Shown here: piece by piece, positions 57,777 to 64,000 of the stretch | How positions within the stretch are numbered: the first letter of the stretch is position 1 | Layout: each line of letters starts with the position of its first letter | Source of the DNA: CAWDAQ01 sp963800325 | GTDB lineage: Bacteria > Actinomycetota > Actinomycetes > Actinomycetales > Dermatophilaceae | Assembly: GCA_963800325.1 (NCBI GenBank) | Contig: CAWDAQ010000006.1 | Coordinates: 124,001-188,000 of the forward strand | Reading direction: 5' to 3' | Length of the DNA stretch: 64,000 nucleotides | Position numbers and translations under genes: made by a program | Notes under the pieces: generated by a model | Database searches by the model: none | What the model was told of the DNA's origin: nothing | Seen by the model: the letters and a program-made list of their open reading frames with translations, nothing else

Positions 57777-58433
57777 ATGCGGCTGCGCGACCGCCCCGAC
57801 CTGCTCCACCTCGTGCGGGACTACGACGCGATCTACCGTCACGGCTCCGCCGGGGGCAGCAAGCCGATCCGGAGCCATCTGCGACGGGTGCGCGAGGCCA
57901 TCGCGGACGTCATCGAGGCCGACCCCGAGGTCGTCGACCGCGGCGCCCAGGACCTGCCGGTCACCGCGCACCTGCCGCGGGCGCTCGACGTCGGCTCGCG
58001 GGGCGTTCTCGGGCAGCTGAGCAACTCGCTCGACCGGGTCGCCGACCAGCTGACGTGGGAGTACGGCTACGAGCGGGTCCCCCACGGTCTCGCCCGGAAG
58101 TACGGCTACTGCGAGCTCGTCGGCCCCCGGGGGCCGGTGGTCGCCGCCGAGCTCATCCTCGGGCTCGTCCTCTTCGCCCCGGGGACGACCTACCCGCAGC
58201 ACCACCACAGGGACATCGAGGAGTCCTACGTCGCCATCGCCGGGGCCTGGTCGGAGAACGACTCCGCCGTCCACGCCCCGGGGTCCCTCATCCTCAACGT
58301 CGCCGGCCACGAGCACCGGATCACCACCGGGTTGTACGAGCCGTGCCTGCTCGCCTACGCGTGGCTGGGGCCCGTGGACCGGCTCAGCGCCCCGGGGATG
58401 CGGTTCTCCTCGCCTCGCCGGCATCCGGGGTGA
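57777..58433 (+). CDS. dddL: DddL-type dimethylsulfoniopropionate lyase family protein
   Basis: A protein of 218 residues. The C-terminal half follows DddL closely: YCELVGPRGPVVAAELILG, LVLFAPGTTYPQHHHRDIEE with SYVAIAGAWSEND, HAPGSLILNVAGHEHRI and LLAYAWLGP. The metal site is the cupin H-x-H-x3-E (His-His-His-Arg-Asp-Ile-Glu) with a later His in GHEHRI. DddL releases dimethyl sulfide and acrylate from DMSP. No acrylate-catabolism or DMSP-transport genes adjoin, so the physiological substrate may differ. It looks leaderless (TACCGT 6 nt before ATG). Confidence 0.8.
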   Translation: MRLRDRPDLLHLVRDYDAIYRHGSAGGSKPIRSHLRRVREAIADVIEADPEVVDRGAQDLPVTAHLPRALDVGSRGVLGQLSNSLDRVADQLTWEYGYERVPHGLARKYGYCELVGPRGPVVAAELILGLVLFAPGTTYPQHHHRDIEESYVAIAGAWSENDSAVHAPGSLILNVAGHEHRITTGLYEPCLLAYAWLGPVDRLSAPGMRFSSPRRHPG

Positions 58434-58506
58434 GGGGGCGGGGGCCGGGTACCCGTGGGACGACGCCCGGAGCGCGACCGTGCCCTCCGGAGGGAAGGAG
58501 CCTCGG

Positions 58507-58927
58507 ATGTCAGACGCCACCGCCACCGCGGACGCCGACTCGGGGCCGGGGGTCACCGGCGCTGCCCGTGCCACCGAGGTCGGTCGCCCTCGCCGGGGTG
58601 GGGGTCGTGCTCACCCTGTTCATCGCCGGGGTCGCGTGGGCGAAGTGGCTGCCGTACGCCGGCAAGACGCTGACGCTCTCCGACACCCACGACTGGAGCG
58701 GCACCCCGATCCTCGGGGCCAGCGGCGCCCCCGGGGCCACCCCCTCGCTCGGCGGCGCGCTCGAGTTCACCTTCCTCGCGCTCACCCTTCCGTGGCAGTT
58801 CACCGCCGTGCGCGCCGCCGTCGGGGCCGCCGCGCGCAGCTTCTCCTGGCGGGTCACCGCCGCGGTGACCGCGCTCGTCGTGGTCGGCGGGCTCGCGGCC
58901 GGGGCGCTGCTCGTGGGGTTGGCTTAG
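58507..58927 (+). pseudogene. Broken permease (ArsP_1/DUF318-like) with frameshift and internal deletion
   Basis: ATG 58507 has a strong GGAGGGAAGGAG site, but its frame loses coding character after about 25 codons. From about 58580 the next frame encodes SVALAGVGVVLTLFIAGVAW and AKWLPYAGKTLTLSDTHDWS, typical of the N-terminus of predicted permeases. At TFLALTLPWQFTAVRAAVGA the sequence jumps to what resembles the C-terminal end of that family, ending at 58927. It therefore looks like a remnant lacking the middle. A GTG at 58568 could give a 119-residue product with three TM segments. Family assignment is from memory. Confidence 0.5.
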
Positions 58928-58950
58928 GTCATGAGGGGGCCCCGGGGGGA

Positions 58951-59583
58951 TCAGCCCGCGTTGGACCAGTCGAAGTCGAAGTGGATGCAACTGGTGTCCG
59001 CGGCGTCGAGCTCGATTCCGCCGATGAAGGCGTTGAAGCTCCCGACACCGCAGTTGCCGTCGGTCCAGATGAAGCCGTCCGGCAGTGTGATGTGGGCCTC
59101 GTGGGGGTCACCGGTGACGGGGTTGCGCAGCGGGCCGCCCCGGGCGCTGCCCACCCCCTCGACGTGCACACCCAGGTCGAGGCCGGACCCTGAGAATGTG
59201 ATCGGGGCCTTCGTCATCGCGACGACGTCGAACGTGGTACCGAGAATCTCCCACGGCATGCCGCCCAGCGACCCGGTGTAGATCTGGCCGAGAGCGTCTG
59301 CCTGCTCGTCCGTCGCCTCAGGGGGCACGACGAACGCGGCACGTCCGCCGCCGTCGTGGATGGCCCGCGGCCAGTCGAACACGGCAGCGGCGGTGAGGCC
59401 CGAGAGGTCGACGTCCCCACACCTGCCCTCGCGGAAGACGTAGGCGGCGAGGGCGCGGCAGCTCCCGTCACGCGAGGAGGGGAACCCCCCGAAGTTGCAC
59501 GAGCAGCCCGGGTTGCAGTTGCAGTATTCGTAGCCGACTCCCGAGAGGGTCCAGGTCGTCGTGTGCGTGGTTGTGGCGGTCAT
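58951..59583 (-). CDS. DUF1326 domain protein
   Basis: A protein of 210 residues. The N-terminal Cys cluster GYEYCNCNPGCSCNFGGFPS is the DUF1326 hallmark and may bind metal. The rest is beta-rich with AITFSGSG-like and TLPDGFIWTDGNCGVGSF segments. It lies 22 bp after the DUF2182 gene on the same strand, a pairing seen in many bacteria. The role is unknown; metal handling is a guess from the Cys-rich site. ATG 59583 follows AAGGAG. Confidence 0.85.
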   Translation of the reverse strand: MTATTTHTTTWTLSGVGYEYCNCNPGCSCNFGGFPSSRDGSCRALAAYVFREGRCGDVDLSGLTAAAVFDWPRAIHDGGGRAAFVVPPEATDEQADALGQIYTGSLGGMPWEILGTTFDVVAMTKAPITFSGSGLDLGVHVEGVGSARGGPLRNPVTGDPHEAHITLPDGFIWTDGNCGVGSFNAFIGGIELDAADTSCIHFDFDWSNAG

Positions 59584-59605
59584 GTGATCACTCCTTCGAG
59601 GTCCG

Positions 59606-60349
59606 TCAGATGAGTGGCATCAGAAGGGACGGCCGGACCAGAACCACCGCCCCGAAGACGAGCAGGCCGGCTCCGAGACAGGAGGCGAACGTCGCCCCCC
59701 ACCCGACGTTGCGCTCGACGAACGCGGCCACCGCGAGCAGCAGGGCCCACCAGAGGCTCATCGCGCTCGCGGTGACGAGCAGCGCCATGAGCGCGGCGCA
59801 GCAGCCGCAGCAGTAGGTGCCGTGCAGGAGCCCAGCCCGGAAGGCTCCCCCGGGACGGCCCACGGACCTGGTCAGGCGCATGAAGGAGGACAGGGGTGAA
59901 CGGCAGTGGCGCAGGCAGGTCCGTTTGGCCGGCGTGAACTGGAAGGCACCCGCGACGAGGAGGGCGGCGCCCGCGGTGCGCAACGCCCACGTGGCGCCCC
60001 CGGTGAGCGGCATCGCCAAGCCACGCCAGAGCAGGAACGCCGGGACGCCGGTCAGTGCCCACACCGCGAGGTAGGCGCTCACGAAGACCGATGTCGGCGC
60101 CGCGCGCCCGGCCGCCGCCGCGCGCTGGTACAGCCGCACCACCGGCGTCACGGCCGGCAGCATCATCGCCGCCATCATCAGAGCCCAACCGAGCAAGAAC
60201 GGACCCCACGACATCATGAGCATGTCCCCGGAGGACATGGCCGCGTCCATGCGCAGTGTCAGCCACCAAGAGGCCGCGGCGATCCCCACGAGGGCTGCCG
60301 TCATGCCCGCGTCTGTCGTGCGGCCTGCTGGACGACCGTACGCGCTCAT
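59606..60349 (-). CDS. DUF2182 integral membrane protein
   Basis: A protein of 247 residues with six to seven TM helices. DUF2182 features are WALMMAAMMLPAVTPVVRLY (Met-rich), FQFTPAKRTCLRHCRSP and GLLHGTYCCGCCAALMALL, two Cys-rich membrane-edge motifs likely to bind metal. It is co-transcribed with the DUF1326 gene. A metal-transport role is plausible but unproven. ATG 60349 is taken; GTG 60355 is also in frame. Confidence 0.85.
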   Translation of the reverse strand: MSAYGRPAGRTTDAGMTAALVGIAAASWWLTLRMDAAMSSGDMLMMSWGPFLLGWALMMAAMMLPAVTPVVRLYQRAAAAGRAAPTSVFVSAYLAVWALTGVPAFLLWRGLAMPLTGGATWALRTAGAALLVAGAFQFTPAKRTCLRHCRSPLSSFMRLTRSVGRPGGAFRAGLLHGTYCCGCCAALMALLVTASAMSLWWALLLAVAAFVERNVGWGATFASCLGAGLLVFGAVVLVRPSLLMPLI

Positions 60350-60590
60350 CCCCACACCCCCGGTCGAGGGCGCCCGAGCCGGCGTGACATCCGTCGTTCC
60401 GCCCGGGCCCGTGAACGGAGAAAAACCCTACTCTCGCGCCGGGCCCTCGACCACCCCCGATGTCACCTGCATCGAGGCAGGCACTCTGAGGCCATTGTGT
60501 GGCGACGGGGCCCGCGCCGGCGGGTCGGCTCCCGGGCCGAGGACGCGCGCGCTGGGTCCTGACGCGGGCCGCTTCGCCTCCGGAGACACC

Positions 60591-60636
60591 GATGGCCCCG
60601 GCGTCCCGGGGCCATCAGGGCTCTGTCTCAACAGAG
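60591..60636 (-). terminator. Two hairpins after tRNA-Arg
   Basis: CTCTGT/ACAGAG (60621-60636) abuts the tRNA 3' end, and a 10-bp perfect stem, GATGGCCCCG/CGGGGCCATC (60591-60616), follows. Together they form a 3' trailer and terminator. The rest of 60356-60590 holds no supported gene. Confidence 0.6.
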
Positions 60637-60709
60637 CGCGCCCGTAGGGATTCGAACCCCAAACCTTCTGATCCGTAGTCAGATGCTCTATCCGTTGAGC
60701 TACGGGCGC
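60637..60709 (-). tRNA. tRNA-Arg (ACG)
   Basis: 73 nt on the minus strand. Acceptor stem GCGCCCG/CGGGCGC, D-arm GCTCAACGGATAGAGC, T-loop TTCGAAT and anticodon loop CTACGGA give anticodon ACG, whose A34 is the TadA substrate (tadA at 15 kb). CCA is not encoded. Confidence 0.95.
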
Positions 60710-60836
60710 TCGTCGTACCGCGGACGGGACGACGGACCGTCACGATACCCGCTCGCCGAGACGGAGACGAAATCCGCGGGCGCGCGTCTGGTCGGCAAGG
60801 GACCGAGGTCCCCCGTCTTGCATCGCCTCGGAGCGC

Positions 60837-60858
60837 TTCTTGCAATCTGCTGCAAGAA
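60837..60858. promoter_or_regulatory. TTCTTGCA palindrome upstream of pckG (distal)
   Basis: TTCTTGCA and TGCAAGAA are perfect complements around a 6-bp spacer. It shares the TTGCAAG core with the proximal site, 74 bp away centre to centre. The surrounding 60710-61049 has no gene. Confidence 0.5.
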
Positions 60859-60906
60859 CATCCGGGCAGGTCAGGGGCTGTGAGGAGACTCACGCGCCCG
60901 CCACCT

Positions 60907-60936
60907 CTTGCAAGGTTGCCCCCGCGACCTTGCAAG
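60907..60936. promoter_or_regulatory. CTTGCAAGGT palindrome upstream of pckG (proximal)
   Basis: CTTGCAAGGT and its exact complement flank a 10-bp spacer. TACGGT, a possible -10, follows at 60941-60946. The TTGCAA core resembles reported RamB/PrpR sites at acetate and propionate genes of other actinobacteria. Confidence 0.5.
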
Positions 60937-61049
60937 GCGCTACGGTGGCTGGACCACACCCGCTCACCAGTCGGACGGCGGCGTCCCGGTGACGGGCGAT
61001 GACGACGGGCAGGGGGCCGCCTCCCCTGGGGGCGAAAGGTTCGACGAGG

Positions 61050-62882
61050 ATGACCACCACCGAGACGACGGACGACCGGACGACCGATCCCGGGGGCACG
61101 ACGCATCCCGGTCTGCAGCGTTGGGTCGACGAGGTCGCCGCCCTCACCACGCCGGACCGGGTCGTCTGGGTGACCGGCTCCGACGAGGAGTGGACGGACG
61201 TCACCGACCGGCTCGTCGCGGCGGGCACGTTCGTGCGGCTCGACGAGGACAAGAAGCCGAACTCGTTCTACGCCGCCTCCGACCCGACGGACGTCGCCCG
61301 GGTCGAGGACCGGACCTTCATCTGCTCCCGTGAGGAGAAGGACGCCGGGCCGACGAACAACTGGATGGACCCGGACGAGATGAAGGCCCTCATGACCGAC
61401 CTCTACCGGGGGTCGATGCGGGGCCGGACGATGTACGTCATCCCGTTCGTCATGGGTCACCTCGAGGCCGAGCAGCCCATGTTCGGGGTCGAGATCACCG
61501 ACTCGGAGTACGTCGTCGCCTCGATGCGGGTCATGGCCCGCTGCGGCACCCGGATCCTGCGACGCATGGAGGAGCTCGAGGCCGGGTTCGTCCCCGGGCT
61601 GCACTCGGTCGGGGCGCCGCTCGAGCCCGGCCAGGCCGACGTCGCGTGGCCGTGCAACGAGACGAAGTACATCGTCCAGTTCCCCGAGGAGCGGGCGATC
61701 TGGTCCTACGGGTCGGGGTACGGCGGCAACGCCCTGCTGGGCAAGAAGTGCTACGCGCTGCGGATCGCCTCGGTCATGGCCCGCGACGAGGGCTGGCTCG
61801 CCGAGCACATGCTCATCCTCAAGCTCATCTCCCCCGAGAGGCAGGTGTACTACGTCGCCGCCGCGTTCCCGAGCGCCTGCGGCAAGACCAACCTCGCCAT
61901 GCTGGCGCCGACGATCCCCGGCTGGACCGTCGAGACCCTCGGCGACGACATCGCGTGGATGCGCTTCGGCGAGGACGGCCGGCTCTACGCCGTCAACCCC
62001 GAGTTCGGGTTCTTCGGCGTCGCGCCCGGCACGAACGAGAAGACGAACCCGAACGCGATGCGCACCATCGAGCGGGGCAACTCGATCTTCACCAACGTCG
62101 CGCTCACCGACGACGGCGACATCTGGTGGGAGGGCATGGAGAACATGCCGTCCCACGCGCGCAGCTGGAAGGGCGAGGACTGGACCCCCGAGGGTGAGGA
62201 GCTCAGCTCGCACCCGAACAGCCGCTACTGCACCCCGATCCGGCAGTGCCCGATCCTCGCCCCGGAGTATGAGGACCCCCAGGGCGTGCCGATCTCGGCG
62301 ATCCTGTTCGGCGGTCGGCGCAAGACGACGGTGCCGCTGGTCACCGAGTCCCGCGACTGGACCCACGGGACCTTCATGGGCGCGACCCTGTCGTCGGAGA
62401 CGACCGCGGCCGCCACCGGCAAGGTGGGTGTCGTCCGGCGCGACCCGATGGCGATGCTGCCGTTCATCGGCTACAACGCCGGGGACTACCTCGGTCACTG
62501 GATCGGGATGGGCAAGGACGCCGACGCGACGAAGCTCCCGCGGATCTTCTACGTCAACTGGTTCCGCCGGGACGAGCAGGGCGGGTTCCTCTGGCCCGGG
62601 TTCGGGGAGAACAGCCGCGTGCTGAAGTGGGTCGTCGAGCGCATCGAGGGCCGGGCCGCCGCGGTCGAGACCCCGATCGGGCACGTTCCGACGCCGGAGT
62701 CGCTCGACACCGAGGGGCTGGACCTGACCGACGAGGAGCTCGCCCAGGCCCTCGCGGTCGACCCGGAGGAGTGGAAGGCCGAGATCCCGCAGATCGAGGA
62801 GTGGTTCGCCAAGTTCGGCGACACCCTCCCGACCCAGCTGCGGGTCGAGCTCGACGGCCTCAAGGAGCGCCTCGGCCTCTGA
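61050..62882 (+). CDS. pckG: Phosphoenolpyruvate carboxykinase (GTP)
   Basis: Gluconeogenic enzyme converting oxaloacetate and GTP to PEP, CO2 and GDP. Its 610 residues are normal for the GTP class. It has the reactive Cys in the P-loop AAFPSACGKTNLAML, metal-site GDDIAWMRFG, substrate Arg in SMRGRTMYVIPF, and NPEFGFFGVAPGTN, RRKTTVPLV and WFRRDEQGGFLWPGFGENSR. ATG 61050 (GAAAGG upstream) is preferred over 60999. Two TTGCAAG palindromes upstream suggest carbon-source control. A very long hairpin follows. Confidence 0.97.
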   Translation: MTTTETTDDRTTDPGGTTHPGLQRWVDEVAALTTPDRVVWVTGSDEEWTDVTDRLVAAGTFVRLDEDKKPNSFYAASDPTDVARVEDRTFICSREEKDAGPTNNWMDPDEMKALMTDLYRGSMRGRTMYVIPFVMGHLEAEQPMFGVEITDSEYVVASMRVMARCGTRILRRMEELEAGFVPGLHSVGAPLEPGQADVAWPCNETKYIVQFPEERAIWSYGSGYGGNALLGKKCYALRIASVMARDEGWLAEHMLILKLISPERQVYYVAAAFPSACGKTNLAMLAPTIPGWTVETLGDDIAWMRFGEDGRLYAVNPEFGFFGVAPGTNEKTNPNAMRTIERGNSIFTNVALTDDGDIWWEGMENMPSHARSWKGEDWTPEGEELSSHPNSRYCTPIRQCPILAPEYEDPQGVPISAILFGGRRKTTVPLVTESRDWTHGTFMGATLSSETTAAATGKVGVVRRDPMAMLPFIGYNAGDYLGHWIGMGKDADATKLPRIFYVNWFRRDEQGGFLWPGFGENSRVLKWVVERIEGRAAAVETPIGHVPTPESLDTEGLDLTDEELAQALAVDPEEWKAEIPQIEEWFAKFGDTLPTQLRVELDGLKERLGL

Positions 62883-62894
62883 GCCACCCGCCGA

Positions 62895-62977
62895 AACCCG
62901 CACTTCGTGCCCGAAAGGCCGCGTGGGAGCGCTCCAAGCGCTCGGCCACGCGGCCTTTCGGGCACGAAGTGCGGGTT
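62895..62977. terminator. 32-bp perfect inverted repeat after pckG
   Basis: Arms 62895-62926 and 62946-62977 are exact complements around a 19-nt loop that itself has GAGCG/CGCTC. It lies between convergent genes and should terminate both. It carries the GCACGAAGTGCGG core also found at 14241-14253. Confidence 0.75.
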
Positions 62978-63006
62978 ACGGGACGGGCGCTGGGGGCGGT
63001 CGGGGG

Positions 63007-63684
63007 TTACGTCGTCCGGCTCGTCGTGGTCGTAGAGGTCGTCGAGTCGCCGGTGCCGGACGGGGGCTCGGTCCCCTCGGGCAGGACCCCGCCGGGACGG
63101 GGCGGTGGGCCGTGGTGACCGTCACCGAAGCGATGCCCGTCCCCGTCGCCCCACCCGGGGGCGGCCTCGCCCCCCTGCCGCGCGGCCCCCGGGCCGTGCC
63201 CGTCGCCGCGGTGGTCCCCGTCGCCGTCAGGGTCACCCGGGAGGCCCTCGCCCGGGCCGCCGCCGGTGGGCACTCCCTGCTGACCGGGCCAGCCGCGCGA
63301 GCCGCCCGCCCCACCCGGGACGCCGGCTCCTCCGGGCGCGCCGCGGGCGAGCCCGCCGCCCTCGCCACCGCCGCTGCGGGCGGGCAGGGCGGCCGCGGCG
63401 CCGATCGCCCCGGCCGAGGCGACCCCGATCGCGAGCGCCGCGGCGACCGCGGTCTTGCGCCCGCTCCAGCGGGGACGTCGCAGCGCCGGCGCGGTGCCGG
63501 TCGGTGGAGCGGCGGTCGGCGCCGGGGCGGTCGGCACCGGGGCCGTGGCCGTGTCCGTCCGGTCCTCGTCGGGAGCACCAGCGGCGGGCTCTCCTGCCGG
63601 CTCGGCGGCGCGCTCGACGCGGCCGCCCTCGTCGGGGCTCCAGATCCACGGCGTCGGCTCGTGGCCGTCGGTGGGGTGGGACAT
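63007..63684 (-). CDS. Low-complexity single-pass membrane protein
   Basis: A protein of 225 residues, no recognised family. A Pro/Ala/Thr-rich cytoplasmic part starts MSHPTDGHEPTPWIWSPDEG, a TM helix lies near 77-100 (AVAAALAIGVASAGAIGAAA), and an outer tail is almost only Gly, Pro, Asp, His and Arg (GDGDHRGDGHGPGAARQGG), ending in a Thr-rich run. The ATG at 63684 has GGAGGATGAG. It is divergent from the regulator at 63901. Confidence 0.6.
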   Translation of the reverse strand: MSHPTDGHEPTPWIWSPDEGGRVERAAEPAGEPAAGAPDEDRTDTATAPVPTAPAPTAAPPTGTAPALRRPRWSGRKTAVAAALAIGVASAGAIGAAAALPARSGGGEGGGLARGAPGGAGVPGGAGGSRGWPGQQGVPTGGGPGEGLPGDPDGDGDHRGDGHGPGAARQGGEAAPGWGDGDGHRFGDGHHGPPPRPGGVLPEGTEPPSGTGDSTTSTTTTSRTT

Positions 63685-63840
63685 CGCTCATCCTCCAGGT
63701 GGGATCCGTGTGCTGCCCCGACGTTCGGCCCGGTGGCTGTGGTCCGGCTGTGCGATGCGTGTCGGGACGGTGTGGACCCCGGGGCGACCCGTCGGTGACC
63801 CGAGGGAGTCCCGATGGGCCTCCGAGCGCCACAGCGACCT

Positions 63841-63856
63841 CACAGGATTCACACAG
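63841..63856. promoter_or_regulatory. Possible 11-bp-period direct repeat before the last regulator gene
   Basis: CACAG occurs at 63841-63845 and 63852-63856, OmpR-like spacing, 45 bp upstream of the ATG at 63901. The elements are short, so this is weak. Confidence 0.25.
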
Positions 63857-63900
63857 ACAACCTCCGGCAACTCCCAAGGAACCCGCGGTTGACTACCCGC

Positions 63901-64000
63901 ATGGCGAAGTCGACCACCTCCACCGCCGTCCCGCTGAAGCGCCTCGACGGCTCCCCCGTCCGCGTCCTCGTCGTCGACGACGAGGACAGCCTCACCGACC
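63901..64000 (+). CDS. Response regulator, N-terminal fragment
   Basis: It runs off the right edge; 33 codons are seen. After a Ser/Thr-rich lead, VRVLVVDDEDSLTD is the start of a receiver domain with its acidic pair. Output domain and partner kinase are outside the window. There is no clear ribosome-binding site. Confidence 0.75.
   Translation, partial: MAKSTTSTAVPLKRLDGSPVRVLVVDDEDSLTD

Noticed and set aside
60384..60467. GTGACATC and GATGTCAC as an operator pair before the DUF2182 gene
   Set aside because: The halves are about 67 bp apart and only 8 bp long, which can occur by chance.
1..64000. CRISPR arrays, insertion sequences, integrases or phage genes
   Set aside because: No regularly spaced repeats, transposase or integrase motifs, or att-like duplications beside the two tRNA genes were seen by eye.

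Overview
The window reads as chromosomal DNA of a motile, very GC-rich actinobacterium. Third codon positions are almost all G or C, GTG starts are common, neighbouring genes often overlap by ATGA or GTGA, and several genes look leaderless. Typical actinobacterial families occur (Rv2629-like factor, PH-domain membrane protein, GTP-type PEP carboxykinase, fused CopC-CopD). The genus cannot be fixed from this sequence. No insertion sequence, prophage or CRISPR array was seen.

Layout. 1-4.2 kb is the edge of a flagellar locus: 5' part of fliD, flagellin and the sigma factor fliA on the minus strand; a FlgN-like protein, fliW and csrA on the plus strand. The flagellin ribosome-binding site resembles a CsrA target. 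4.2-14 kb holds an Rv2629/Balon-like factor, a DUF6394 protein with a K+ channel, an arylsulfatase, asparagine synthetase, a bestrophin-like protein and a ClC channel. 14-24.3 kb has tRNA-Ser(CGA), DedA, tadA/upp, a PH-domain protein, pntAB, a pirin and a 710-residue fusion of a site-2 protease to CBS, PDZ and Lon-type protease domains. 24.4-36.8 kb has an acyl-CoA synthetase, an ABC exporter with a LolA-like protein, a divergent two-component system, a glycolate oxidase/glyoxylate aminotransferase pair, alaA and an orphan ParA.

36.97-53.5 kb is the most interesting part: seven tightly packed or overlapping genes, all exported or membrane proteins. They are a 2031-residue beta-helix protein, three multicopper-oxidase-like proteins, a small membrane protein rich in His and Met, a CopC-CopD fusion and a subtilisin. 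The copper-ligand motifs of one two-domain oxidase appear to be divided between the first and second oxidase-like proteins. The beta-helix protein and the third oxidase-like protein end in the same tandem repeat. A convergent two-component system (53.6-55.4 kb) follows. The promoter regions of the big operon and of this regulator share direct repeats of the form TGACRACTT..TGAC with an 11-bp period, so this system probably controls the operon.

55.7-64 kb holds a PLP ammonia-lyase-like enzyme, a patatin, a DddL-like DMSP lyase, a broken permease, a DUF1326/DUF2182 pair, tRNA-Arg(ACG), pckG behind paired TTGCAAG palindromes, a 32-bp perfect inverted repeat, a low-complexity membrane protein and the start of a response regulator.
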